Assembly: GCA_001557035.1 (NCBI GenBank)
Contig: LSKJ01000755.1
Span: 1-27,522, forward strand
Reading direction: 5' to 3'
Length of the DNA stretch: 27,522 nucleotides
DNA from: Rhodospirillaceae bacterium CCH5-H10
GTDB lineage: Bacteria > Pseudomonadota > Alphaproteobacteria > Reyranellales > Reyranellaceae
The notes beneath the pieces are model-generated. The model was not told the DNA's origin, did no database searches, and saw nothing but the letters and a program-made list of their open reading frames with translations. The translations under genes were made by a program, and so were the position numbers. Below, in pieces: positions 7,998-15,372 of the stretch; the stretch's first letter is position 1, and each line of letters begins with the position of its first letter.

Positions 7998-8966
7998 ATG
8001 AACCGTAGAACCGTGCTCAAGGGCGGCACCGCGCTCGCCGCCATGACGGTCGCCGCTCCGGCGATCGGCCAGTCGAGCAAGTGGCCGGCCCGCGAGATCT
8101 CGCTGATCAATCCGAATGCGCCCGGCGCCTCGACCGACCTCACCGCGCGCATCATCGCGCAGGCGCTCGAGAAGCGGCTGAACGCCACCGTCATCGTGAA
8201 GAACGTGGTGGGCGGCGCGGGCGCCTTAGGGCCGACGACGCTCGCCCAGTCGGCGCCCGACGGCCACACGATCGGCCTGGTGGCGATCTCCAGCCATGTC
8301 GCCGTGCCCAACATGATGAACGTCGCCTACGACCCGTGGAAGGCGTTCGACATCATCGGCCAGGTCGCGGCGCTGCGGTACGGCGTCGGCGCGCGGGCCG
8401 ACGGACCGATCAAGTCGATCGAGGACCTCGTCAACCAGGGCAAGCAGAAGCAGCTCACCTACAGCTCCAACAACGTCACCAACGTGGTGGCGATGTTCCA
8501 GCTGGCCAAGCTGAGTGGTGCCAAGCTGCGCTGGGTCGTCTTCCCCGGCGGTGTCGAATCGGTGACGGCCGCGATCGGCGGCCATGTCGATGCCGTCATC
8601 CAGACCGTGGCCGAGATGCGGCCGCAGATCGAGGCGGGCAAGCTGCGCTTGCTCGCGTCGGCCGCCGAGGCCCGCTGGCCCGACTATCCCGACGTCAAGA
8701 CGCTGCGCGAACTGGGCTACAACGCCGTCAGCAACGGCCCGTTCGGCTATGCCTTCCCGACCGGTGTCGATCCGGCGATCAAGGAGCGCATGGACAAGGC
8801 GCTGGCCGACGTCATGAAGGACGAGTCCGTAACCAGCCAGATCGCCAAGCTCGGCATCCAGCCGATCTATCGCGACGGCAAGGAATACGGCGCGCTTCTC
8901 AAGAAGATCGAGGAGGAGCTGGTGCCGATCCTCAAGGAAACCGGCATGGCCAAGAAGCCTGCATGA
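7998..8966 (+). CDS. tctC: Tripartite tricarboxylate transporter substrate-binding protein (TctC/Bug family)
   Basis: Periplasmic solute-binding protein that delivers a carboxylate to the TctAB membrane complex. The 322 residues start with a twin-arginine-like signal peptide (NRRTVLKGG, then a hydrophobic stretch and AIGQ). Mature motifs typical of Bug proteins are visible: ISLINPNAPGASTDLTARI, GGAGALGPTTLAQSAPDGHT, and the C-terminal pattern of lysine-rich helices. A strong ribosome binding site (GGAAGGAAG) lies just before the ATG. The 86-base gap upstream could hold a promoter (TTGACC at 7937-7942), but no convincing -10 follows at the right spacing. It overlaps tctB by ATGA. Substrate unknown: such proteins bind citrate, terephthalate, dicarboxylates, sulfur-containing acids and others. 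Confidence 0.95.
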   Translation: MNRRTVLKGGTALAAMTVAAPAIGQSSKWPAREISLINPNAPGASTDLTARIIAQALEKRLNATVIVKNVVGGAGALGPTTLAQSAPDGHTIGLVAISSHVAVPNMMNVAYDPWKAFDIIGQVAALRYGVGARADGPIKSIEDLVNQGKQKQLTYSSNNVTNVVAMFQLAKLSGAKLRWVVFPGGVESVTAAIGGHVDAVIQTVAEMRPQIEAGKLRLLASAAEARWPDYPDVKTLRELGYNAVSNGPFGYAFPTGVDPAIKERMDKALADVMKDESVTSQIAKLGIQPIYRDGKEYGALLKKIEEELVPILKETGMAKKPA

Positions 8967-9454
8967 TGAAGTTGAGTGGCACGCGGATCGCAACGCTCGG
9001 CCTGCTGGTCGCGGCGCTGGTCGGCCTGTGGAAGGCGATGGGGTTGGACAGCTGGGGCTTCGACGGTCCCGGCCCCGGCTTCTTCCCCCAGCTCATGGCC
9101 GGGATCTGCGTGGTGCTCGCGCTCGTCGTCCTGGTCTTTCCGGGTCAGGCCGGCGAAACCGAGGGCGGCGACACCGACGACGTCGAGGCGACGAAGGAAT
9201 CGAACCGGACTTTCGCGGTCTACATCGCCACCTTCGCGGTGTTCGCTCTGGGCGCGATGTATGCCGGCTTCGTCGTCACGACCGTCGCGGTGACGGTCGT
9301 GATCATGCGCTTCGCCGAACGCCGCTCGTGGTCCGCCTCGATCGGCTATGGCGTTGCCTGTGCCGCCGTCGGTCTCGTCTGCTTCGGCTGGTTGCTGCGC
9401 GTCGATCTGCCGGAAGGCCCGATCGAGCGCACTTTCTACACCTACGTTCGCTGA
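8963..9454 (+). CDS. tctB: Tripartite tricarboxylate transporter small membrane subunit
   Basis: Small integral membrane partner of TctA. The 163-residue product has about four transmembrane helices (roughly 8-25, 35-58, 85-110 and 120-142) and the family pattern GFDGPGPGFFPQLMAG after helix 1. An acidic loop (GETEGGDTDDVEATKES) separates helices 2 and 3. Two ATGs overlap the tctC stop as ATGATGA: ATG 8963 (MMKLS) or ATG 8966 (MKLS). The first is used here. The overlap suggests translational coupling with tctC. Confidence 0.9.
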   Translation: MMKLSGTRIATLGLLVAALVGLWKAMGLDSWGFDGPGPGFFPQLMAGICVVLALVVLVFPGQAGETEGGDTDDVEATKESNRTFAVYIATFAVFALGAMYAGFVVTTVAVTVVIMRFAERRSWSASIGYGVACAAVGLVCFGWLLRVDLPEGPIERTFYTYVR

Positions 9455-9464
9455 GGCCCGACGC

Positions 9465-10949
9465 ATGGAAGCGCTGCTGGGTGGTTTCGCCACCACGCTG
9501 ACTCTCGACAACCTGTTCTATTGCTTCGTCGGCGTGTTCCTCGGCACCGTCGTCGGCATCCTGCCGGGCCTGGGGCCGCTCACCACCATCGCGATCCTCC
9601 TGCCGATCACGTTCAAGATGGACGTGACGTCGGCCATCATCATGCTGTCCGGCATCTATTACGGCGTGGCCTATGGCGGCACGGTGACCTCGGTGCTGAT
9701 GCGCATCCCGGGCGAGGCCTCGTCGGTCGTGACCTGCCTCGACGGCTACGAGATGGCGCGCAAGGGCCGCGCCGGCGCCGCGCTCGGCATCGCCGGCCTC
9801 GGCTCGTTCTTTGCCGGCACGGTCGGTGTCATCGGCATCTCCTTCCTGTCGCCGCCGCTCGCCGAGCTGGTCATCAAGTTCGGTCCGGCCGAATACGCCA
9901 TGCTGATGCTCGCGGGCCTCACCATGGTCACCTACATGTCGAGCGGCTCGCTGCCGCGCGCGCTGCTGATGGCGGGGTTCGGCCTGCTGCTCGGCACGAT
10001 CGGCAGCGATCCGCTCAACATGACGCCGCGTCTCACCTTCGGCATCCTCGCGCTGGGCGACGGCGTCAATCTCGTGCCGCTGGCGATCGGCCTGTTCGGC
10101 CTCTCCGAAGTCCTGTTCATGGCGCGGCAGAAGCCCGACGACATGAAGGTGCTGCCGCCGCCCTCGCACCTGCTGGGCTTCATGCCCTCGCGCGAGGAGG
10201 CGAAACGGTCCGTCGGTCCCGTCGTGCGCGGCACGTTCATGGGCTTCCTGGTGGGCCTGCTGCCCGGTGGCGGCGCGGTGCTGGCCTCGTTCCTGTCCTA
10301 CGGCATGGAGCGCAAGCTCTCGAAGAATCCGGAGCAATTCGGCAAGGGCGCCGTCGAGGGACTGGCAGGACCTGAGTCGGCCAACAATGCCGGCACGGCC
10401 GGCGCCTTCGTGCCACTGCTCTGCATGGGGATTCCCGCGAACGCAGTCACGGCGCTGCTGCTGGGCGCCTTCATCATCCACGGCGTCACGCCGGGGCCGA
10501 CCATCCTGGAACGCCAGCCCGAGATCTTCTGGGGTGTCGTCGCCAGCATGTATATCGGCAACGTCATGCTGCTGATCCTGAACCTGCCGCTGATCGGCCT
10601 GTTCGTGCGCATCCTCGACATCCCGCGCGCCTATCTCACGCCGATGATCCTCGCCGTCTGCCTGATCGGTGTCTATTCCTCGAACGGCAATCCCGCCGAC
10701 GTGGTCATCGCCGTGATCTTCGGCTTCGTCGGCTACTTCCTGCGGCGCCACGGCTTCGACCTCGGCATCGTCATCCTGGCCTACGTGCTGGGTCCGATCT
10801 TCGAACGCTCGGTGCGCCAGTCCCTCGCGATCTCCGACGGCGATCCGACAATCTTCTTCCACAGCACCATCTCGACCGGCTTCGCGATCGTGGCGATGCT
10901 CCTGCTGCTGGCAGGGCTGTGGCCGAAAAAGAAGAAGGCGGCCGGTTAG
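9465..10949 (+). CDS. tctA: Tripartite tricarboxylate transporter large permease subunit
   Basis: Main membrane permease of the TTT system, with about 10-12 transmembrane helices in 494 residues, the usual length. The family signature GTVVGILPGLGPLTTIAILL lies near the N-terminus (about 27-46), repeated in inverted-half form around GFLVGLLPGGGAVLASF. Other conserved stretches are GIYYGVAYGGTVTS and GIPANAVTALLLGAF. ATG 9465 is 10 bases after tctB; longer frames would enter tctB. It is the last gene of the plus-strand block and is followed by a strong hairpin (11021-11050) shared with the convergent cupin gene. A 71-base stretch between the stop and the hairpin holds nothing recognisable. Confidence 0.95.
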   Translation: MEALLGGFATTLTLDNLFYCFVGVFLGTVVGILPGLGPLTTIAILLPITFKMDVTSAIIMLSGIYYGVAYGGTVTSVLMRIPGEASSVVTCLDGYEMARKGRAGAALGIAGLGSFFAGTVGVIGISFLSPPLAELVIKFGPAEYAMLMLAGLTMVTYMSSGSLPRALLMAGFGLLLGTIGSDPLNMTPRLTFGILALGDGVNLVPLAIGLFGLSEVLFMARQKPDDMKVLPPPSHLLGFMPSREEAKRSVGPVVRGTFMGFLVGLLPGGGAVLASFLSYGMERKLSKNPEQFGKGAVEGLAGPESANNAGTAGAFVPLLCMGIPANAVTALLLGAFIIHGVTPGPTILERQPEIFWGVVASMYIGNVMLLILNLPLIGLFVRILDIPRAYLTPMILAVCLIGVYSSNGNPADVVIAVIFGFVGYFLRRHGFDLGIVILAYVLGPIFERSVRQSLAISDGDPTIFFHSTISTGFAIVAMLLLLAGLWPKKKKAAG

Positions 10950-11020
10950 GGCCACCTTCGAATTCATGTCCGTTCTGCACGGAGCGGGCTCTCGCGCATA
11001 TGAATGCGCTGCCGCCCGCC

Positions 11021-11050
11021 CATCCTCACAAGCTAATGCTTGTGAGGATG
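11021..11050. terminator. Perfect 13-bp hairpin between tctA and the convergent cupin gene
   Basis: CATCCTCACAAGC (11021-11033), loop TAAT, GCTTGTGAGGATG (11038-11050): a perfect 13-bp stem with a 4-base loop. It lies between two convergent genes and could end transcription from both sides. The cupin gene's stop codon spans the loop edge, and one arm encodes its last residues. No run of T follows on the plus side, so it is either a non-canonical terminator or an mRNA-stabilising hairpin. Confidence 0.6.
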
Positions 11051-11506
11051 AGGATGCGTCGGATCGACCCAATACACTTCCTCGACCTTCTCGGCGGGAG
11101 TGATGTCGATGTTGATCGCGACTGCCTCATTGTCGGAACGGACCAGCACGCATTCCAACGGCTCGGTGTCGGAGGCGTTGATCTCCTGGTGCGGCACGTA
11201 GGGCGGCACGTAGATGAAGTCGCCCGGCCCGGCCTCGGCGACGAACTGGAGCTGCTCGCCCCAGCGCATGCGGGCCCGCCCCTTCACGACGTAGATCACG
11301 CTCTCCAGATGCCCGTGATGGTGGGCGCCGGTCTTGGCGTGGGCATGGATCGTCACCGTGCCGGCCCACAGCTTCTGGGCGCCGACGCGGGCGAAATTGA
11401 TGGCTGCGGCCCGGTTCATGCCCGGGGTCTGCGCGGTGTTGGTGTCGAGCGATCCGGCGGGGATGACCCGCACGCCGTCATGCTTCCAGTCGGTCGGGTC
11501 GGTCAT
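11033..11506 (-). CDS. Small cupin-domain protein with histidine-rich tail
   Basis: A 157-residue single-domain cupin. Metal-binding motif 1 is seen in TGAHHHGHLESVIYVVKG (His62-His64, His66, Glu68), and motif 2 in PGDFIYVPPYVPHQEINA (His106), so a bound metal is likely. Cupins of this type include small enzymes and sensors; no function can be assigned from motifs. The C-terminus reads THPHPHKH, partly encoded by the hairpin arm. The start is ATG 11506, preceded by GGAGA about 6 bases upstream. It is divergent from moaB and convergent with tctA. It is the third cupin protein in 9.5 kb, so a link to the thiol/organic-acid genes is possible but unproven. Confidence 0.88.
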   Translation of the reverse strand: MTDPTDWKHDGVRVIPAGSLDTNTAQTPGMNRAAAINFARVGAQKLWAGTVTIHAHAKTGAHHHGHLESVIYVVKGRARMRWGEQLQFVAEAGPGDFIYVPPYVPHQEINASDTEPLECVLVRSDNEAVAINIDITPAEKVEEVYWVDPTHPHPHKH

Positions 11507-11538
11507 GATGTCTCCAGGCTCTGGGTTGTCAGCTTGTC

Positions 11539-11563
11539 TAGGGTGGAGATCACTAGAACCCTA
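11539..11563. promoter_or_regulatory. Inverted repeat in the cupin/moaB divergent gap (possible operator)
   Basis: TAGGGT (11539-11544) and ACCCTA (11558-11563) form a perfect 6-bp inverted repeat with a 13-base spacer, within the 145-base gap between the divergent cupin and moaB genes (11507-11651). It sits 33 bases upstream of the cupin ATG, where an operator could act. The arms are short and chance cannot be excluded. No matched promoter boxes were found nearby. Confidence 0.25.
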
Positions 11564-11651
11564 CCCCGGGGAGTCAATGGAAAGTCCTGATGCTTTTCCA
11601 GCCGTGCAAGGAAAAATCCTTTGGCGCTGTTTCCTGGGGTACACTGAACTC

Positions 11652-12200
11652 ATGAATCGCATCGATGAAACCAAGCAGTTCAAGCCGGTGAACATCGCCG
11701 TTCTCACGGTTTCCGACACGCGTACGCTCGAGACCGACAAGTCGGGCGACACGCTGGTCGAGCGCATCGCGCGCGACGGCCATGTCCTGGCCGACCGCGC
11801 CATCGTCACCGACGACGTCGCGCTGATCCGCGCGCAGGTGAAGAAGTGGATCGACGATCCGCGCATCGAGGTGGTGATCTCGACCGGTGGCACCGGCGTC
11901 ACCGGCCGCGACGTGACGCCCGAGGCGCTGGAGGCCCTGTTCGAGAAGAAGATCGAAGGCTTCGGCGAGACCTTCCGCTGGATCAGCTTCCAGAAGATCG
12001 GCACCTCGACCATGCAGAGCCGCGCCACCGCGGGCGTGGCCAACGCGACCTACATCTTCGCCCTGCCGGGCTCGACCGGCGCCTGCAAGGACGGCTGGGA
12101 CGACATCCTGCGCCAGCAGCTCGACATCCGCTTCCGCCCCTGCAACTTCGCCGAGCTGATGCCGCGCCTCAACGAAGGCAAGCTGCCGCGCAGTGGCTGA
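11652..12200 (+). CDS. moaB: Molybdenum cofactor biosynthesis protein MoaB
   Basis: MoaB/Mog-family protein of molybdenum cofactor synthesis, handling molybdopterin (adenylylation step or related). The 182 residues carry the fold's signatures: VNIAVLTVSDTRT near the N-terminus, STGGTGVTGRDVTPEAL in the centre, GFGETFRWISFQKIGTSTMQ and IFALPGSTGACKDGWD near the C-terminus. Length and order match E. coli MoaB. ATG 11652 gives the family's usual short N-terminus. An in-frame ATG at 11577, preceded by GGGGAG, would add 25 residues that are not family-like. Its last 8 bases overlap the next gene, implying coupled translation. Confidence 0.93.
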   Translation: MNRIDETKQFKPVNIAVLTVSDTRTLETDKSGDTLVERIARDGHVLADRAIVTDDVALIRAQVKKWIDDPRIEVVISTGGTGVTGRDVTPEALEALFEKKIEGFGETFRWISFQKIGTSTMQSRATAGVANATYIFALPGSTGACKDGWDDILRQQLDIRFRPCNFAELMPRLNEGKLPRSG

Positions 12201-13179
12201 TTTCCTCGCTGCCCTCCGCGAGGGCGAGGCCTTGCCGGCGACCGGCACGGCGCACGGTCACGTACGACTGAAGGATGGCCAGCTCGCGCGGATCGCCTAC
12301 GCCTACGAAGACGATCCGACGGCGGCAGGGCGCTTGCACCTGCAGGCCGAAGCGTTCCGTCATCTTGAGCCGGCCGGACGCACGCCCCGCCTGCATGAGG
12401 TGATCGAGCCGCGACCCGGCCTGCCCGGCGGTGCCTTGATCGTCGACTTCATCGACGGGCGTGCGCCCTCTCTGCCGGACGAACTCGACGCGATGGCCGA
12501 TACGCTGGCGCGTCTGCATTCGCTTCCGTTGCCGGCGCCCGCTTCGCCGACCCCGCGGCAGGACAATCCATTCCGCGCGACGCTCGACGTCGTGGAGCAG
12601 GGCGCCCGACGCTTTCTCGACAAGGCCGTCACTGACGCGGGCGCGCGAGCGGAGATCGTCGAAGAGCTCGAACTCATGCGCGAAATGGCAAACACCCTCG
12701 CGTATCGCCCGCAGCCTCTGTCGATCGCCCTGGCGGACACGCATCCCGGCAACTTCATTGTGGATCGTGCGGGCGTTGCCTGGTTCGTCGATCTCGAAAA
12801 GGTTCATGTCGGCTCGCCGGCGATCGACCTTGCGCACGCCACCTTGCCGACGTCGACCCTCTGGCATCCCGATGTCGGCAAGATTCTCGCGCGAGCCGAG
12901 GTCGAAGGCTTCTACGACTCCTATCTCGCGAGGATCGGCAAGACACGCGCCGCTGAACTGCAACCGTGGCTGCAGCCGATGCGACGGCTCACCTGGCTGC
13001 GTACGACTATGTTCATGGCGCGCTGGAAAGTTCAGACGGAGGCGCCGCGGGATCCATCCGATCCCTCGCAATGGAGCGACGCCGGTCTCGAGCCTGCCAT
13101 GAAGGTCCATCTGCGGGCCCGCATCGACCAGTGCTTCGACCGCGACCCCATCCGCACCCTTCGCGCCGAGTGGCTATGA
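12193..13179 (+). CDS. APH/choline-kinase-fold phosphotransferase, substrate unknown
   Basis: A 328-residue protein with the aminoglycoside-phosphotransferase (APH) fold. The catalytic loop is ALADTHPGNFIV (Asp182, Asn187), and the metal-binding DFG equivalent is WFVDLEKVHVGSPAIDLAH (Asp200). The usual His-Gly before the catalytic Asp is replaced by Leu-Ala. The N-lobe is short (about 1-90). Such proteins phosphorylate small molecules, sugars or lipid headgroups; the target cannot be read here. The GTG start at 12193 overlaps moaB by 8 bases, suggesting an operon, though no cofactor-related role is known to me. Its end overlaps the convergent GNAT-like gene by 6 bases. Confidence 0.8.
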   Translation: MADFLAALREGEALPATGTAHGHVRLKDGQLARIAYAYEDDPTAAGRLHLQAEAFRHLEPAGRTPRLHEVIEPRPGLPGGALIVDFIDGRAPSLPDELDAMADTLARLHSLPLPAPASPTPRQDNPFRATLDVVEQGARRFLDKAVTDAGARAEIVEELELMREMANTLAYRPQPLSIALADTHPGNFIVDRAGVAWFVDLEKVHVGSPAIDLAHATLPTSTLWHPDVGKILARAEVEGFYDSYLARIGKTRAAELQPWLQPMRRLTWLRTTMFMARWKVQTEAPRDPSDPSQWSDAGLEPAMKVHLRARIDQCFDRDPIRTLRAEWL

Positions 13180-13584
13180 CGGCCTCGGAGGGTTGATGGT
13201 TTCCGCCTTGAACGCGGCGCCACTTTCGTCCTCGGAGTATACCAGGACCAAAACCGGTGACCCGCGGCGCTTTTTCAGCCAGGCGTCGGCCTCGGCGAAG
13301 AGGCCGCTCAAGACGTCGTACTCCGGCTGCTGTATCGAGGCGACTCGCATGACATAGCGGCGAGGCTCTTCTCCTGAGTCGTCCCTCTCCGGGAATAAAT
13401 GGATGTAGCCCCGGCGCCGTCCATCGCCGTCCACGGCGATGAAGATCGCAGAATTGGCGGCCGTCGGGGCCCCTTCTACGGTGAGACGGGCTTGCGAGGT
13501 GAGTTCCTCATCCTCCGGCGGCGCGAGCTTGGCGATGAAATCGATGTCATCGTGACTCGCAGTCCTGACCTCAATATCTGCCAT
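13174..13584 (-). CDS. Degenerate GNAT-like protein, diverged tandem copy of the next gene
   Basis: A 136-residue protein that matches the neighbouring acetyltransferase over its length: IEVRTASHDDIDFIAKLAP resembles IELRTARPEDRDFLLSLSP, and GYIHLFPERDDSGEEP resembles GYIHMRPFKDGVTDEP. It lacks the acetyl-CoA pyrophosphate motif: the neighbour's EAEGQGIAHLM is IQQPEYDVLSGLF here. The FYERRGF C-terminal motif is also lost (AAFKAET). It is therefore unlikely to bind acetyl-CoA in the normal way and may be a ligand-binding or decaying copy. ATG 13584 is chosen because it lines up with the paralogue's start and has GAGAGA upstream. A longer frame to 13620 exists. Confidence 0.7.
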   Translation of the reverse strand: MADIEVRTASHDDIDFIAKLAPPEDEELTSQARLTVEGAPTAANSAIFIAVDGDGRRRGYIHLFPERDDSGEEPRRYVMRVASIQQPEYDVLSGLFAEADAWLKKRRGSPVLVLVYSEDESGAAFKAETINPPRPS

Positions 13585-13674
13585 TTGCCGTCTCTCAAAT
13601 AGATAGGTGTCAGCAGGCACATTAGATTGTATTCAATACTATCGATACAACCCATAGTATAAATATGCGAGTGG
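13585..13674 (-). promoter_or_regulatory. AT-rich gap upstream of the degenerate GNAT gene (possible promoter)
   Basis: The 60 bases 13621-13680 contain 19 G or C (about a third), against roughly two thirds in the window at large. The gap holds TTGTAT and ATACAA as a 6-bp inverted repeat (13627-13632 and 13645-13650) and a TATACT box on the minus strand (13661-13656). No well-spaced -35/-10 pair was found. It could be a promoter with operator, or a remnant of the duplication junction. Confidence 0.3.
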
Positions 13675-14142
13675 CTATAGCGGCTTCACCATGCGGAGCG
13701 TCTCGGTCTGGAAGCCGCGGCGTTCGTAGAATTCGACGGCATGGCGATTGTCGGCGAACACGTCGAGGCAGAGGAAGCGATAGCCCTTTGCCCGAGCCCA
13801 GGTCTCGGCCGCCTGCATCATGAGGTGCGCGATGCCCTGACCCTCGGCCTCCTCGGCGAGCGCCAGCAGCGAGACGTAGCCGCACGGCTCGTCGGTCACG
13901 CCGTCCTTGAACGGCCGCATGTGGATGTAGCCCAGGCGTTTGCCGTCGGCCGACCAGGCGACAAGCGTCTGCGCTGCCGGATCGACGTTGGCGAAGGTCG
14001 CCGCCATGTACCGGTCCTGGAATCCTTCCATGGCCTTGAGGTCGTGCCAGGCCGGGCCGGGCACGCCCGACAGGCGCGGCGACAGGCTCAGTAGGAAGTC
14101 GCGATCCTCGGGGCGGGCGGTGCGTAACTCGATGGCTTGCAT
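13675..14142 (-). CDS. GNAT-family N-acetyltransferase
   Basis: A 155-residue acetyl-CoA-dependent acetyltransferase. Visible GNAT motifs are IELRTARPEDRDFL at the N-terminus, the beta-strand stretch YVSLLALAEEAEGQGIAHLMMQAAETWARAKG containing the acetyl-CoA loop (E100-GQG-IA), and FLCLDVFADNRHAVEFYERRGFQTE with the typical Asn and Tyr near the C-terminus. Substrate unknown. ATG 14142 has GAGAGAAAG just upstream; a 12-residue longer form from 14178 is possible. It is divergent from the radical-SAM gene and lies 90 bases upstream of its degenerate copy on the same strand. Confidence 0.9.
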   Translation of the reverse strand: MQAIELRTARPEDRDFLLSLSPRLSGVPGPAWHDLKAMEGFQDRYMAATFANVDPAAQTLVAWSADGKRLGYIHMRPFKDGVTDEPCGYVSLLALAEEAEGQGIAHLMMQAAETWARAKGYRFLCLDVFADNRHAVEFYERRGFQTETLRMVKPL

Positions 14143-14206
14143 GGCTTTCTCTCTAGGGATGGCCGTAGCGCGAGACAATGAACCCCTAGAGACAGTGGCT
14201 TGACTC

Positions 14207-14221
14207 GTTCTGCTTTTGTTC
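14207..14221 (+). promoter_or_regulatory. LexA (SOS) box upstream of the radical-SAM gene
   Basis: GTTC (14207-14210), seven bases, GTTC (14218-14221) matches exactly the direct-repeat LexA operator known from alphaproteobacteria (GTTC-N7-GTTC). It ends 13 bases before the ATG of the radical-SAM gene, and TTGACT (14200-14205) touches its upstream edge, so LexA bound here would block a promoter. GANTC methylation sites flank it on both sides (GACTC 14202-14206 and GAGTC 14225-14229). Confidence 0.72.
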
Positions 14222-14234
14222 TAAGAGTCGGAGC

Positions 14235-15368
14235 ATGAAAGAGCCCGTCGAGCCGCTTTATCCGGACGACCAGATCGCCGAGCCCCAGCACAACGGCCGG
14301 GGCGCGCTCAGCAACGCGACCAGCCGCTACGACGACGAGAAGCGCATCCGCACCAACGACGGCTGGGACATCGAGGACGAGTTGCCGCCGCTGCGCACCA
14401 TGCTGACGAAGGACGCGACGCGCACCATCATCGCGCGCAACAGCTCGCCCGACATTCCCTTCGACCGCTCGATCAATCCCTATCGCGGCTGCGAACATGG
14501 CTGCATCTACTGCTTCGCGCGCCCCACCCACGCCTATCTCGGCCTGTCGCCCGGCCTCGATTTCGAGACGAAGATTCTGTTCAAGCCCGAGGCGGCGGCA
14601 TTGCTGACGGCCGAACTGGCTTCGCCGAAGTACCGCTGCGACGTGGTGGCGATGGGCACCAACACCGATCCCTACCAGCCGGTCGAGCGCGACCTCAAGA
14701 TCACGCGCCAGATCCTGCGCGTGCTGAGCGACTTCAACAATCCGGTGGGCATCGTCACCAAGAACCATCTGATCACGCGCGACATCGACATCCTGGGCGA
14801 CATGGCCAGACGCAACCTCGCCGAGGTGTTCCTGTCGGTGACGACGCTCGACCGCGACCTCGCGCGCACGATGGAGCCGCGCGCTTCCGCGCCGCATCGC
14901 CGGCTGGCCGCGATCCGCGAACTCGCCGACGCCGGGATTCCAGTCGGCGTGATGACGGCGCCGATGATCCCCGGCCTCAACGATCATGAAATGGAGGCGA
15001 TCCTCGATGCGGCCGCGTCGGCCGGCGCCACGCGCGCCGGTTATACGGCGCTGCGCCTGCCGCTCGAGATCAAGGACCTGTTCGAGGAATGGCTGCGCAC
15101 CAACCGCCCCGACCGCGCCGAGCGCGTGCTGTCGCTGGTGCGCCAGATGCGCGGCGGCGCGCTCTACAAGGCCGAGTTCGGCACGCGCATGAAAGGCGAG
15201 GGCCCGATCGCGCAGTTGCTGAGCCATCGCTTCGCCGCCTCGGTGAAACGCCTCAACCTCAACCGCGTGCGCTACCGCCTCGATACGCAACGCTTCGCCG
15301 TTCCCGCCGCCGCCCGCACCGCGCTCGTCGATGCCAGGCGCGACGGGCGGCAGATGAAGCTCTTCTAG
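14235..15368 (+). CDS. PA0069-type radical SAM protein (SplB/COG1533-like)
   Basis: A 377-residue radical-SAM enzyme. The iron-sulfur cluster motif is Cys86-x3-Cys90-x2-Cys93 in RGCEHGCIYCFAR, followed by SAM-binding elements such as AMGTNTDPYQPVE and VGIVTKNHLITRD. The N-terminal stretch RIRTNDGWDIEDELPPLRT and the C-terminal basic tail are typical of the PA0069 group, which is related to spore photoproduct lyase (COG1533). The actual reaction of this group is not established. ATG 14235 has CGGAG directly upstream. A LexA box at its start suggests induction on DNA damage, consistent with a nucleic-acid repair role, but this is inference. Confidence 0.9.
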   Translation: MKEPVEPLYPDDQIAEPQHNGRGALSNATSRYDDEKRIRTNDGWDIEDELPPLRTMLTKDATRTIIARNSSPDIPFDRSINPYRGCEHGCIYCFARPTHAYLGLSPGLDFETKILFKPEAAALLTAELASPKYRCDVVAMGTNTDPYQPVERDLKITRQILRVLSDFNNPVGIVTKNHLITRDIDILGDMARRNLAEVFLSVTTLDRDLARTMEPRASAPHRRLAAIRELADAGIPVGVMTAPMIPGLNDHEMEAILDAAASAGATRAGYTALRLPLEIKDLFEEWLRTNRPDRAERVLSLVRQMRGGALYKAEFGTRMKGEGPIAQLLSHRFAASVKRLNLNRVRYRLDTQRFAVPAAARTALVDARRDGRQMKLF

Positions 15369-15372
15369 CCGC

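Noticed and set aside
13174..13179. Overlap of convergent gene ends (APH kinase and degenerate GNAT); likewise 18893-18896
   Set aside because: Short tail-to-tail overlaps are common in compact bacterial genomes and need no special explanation.
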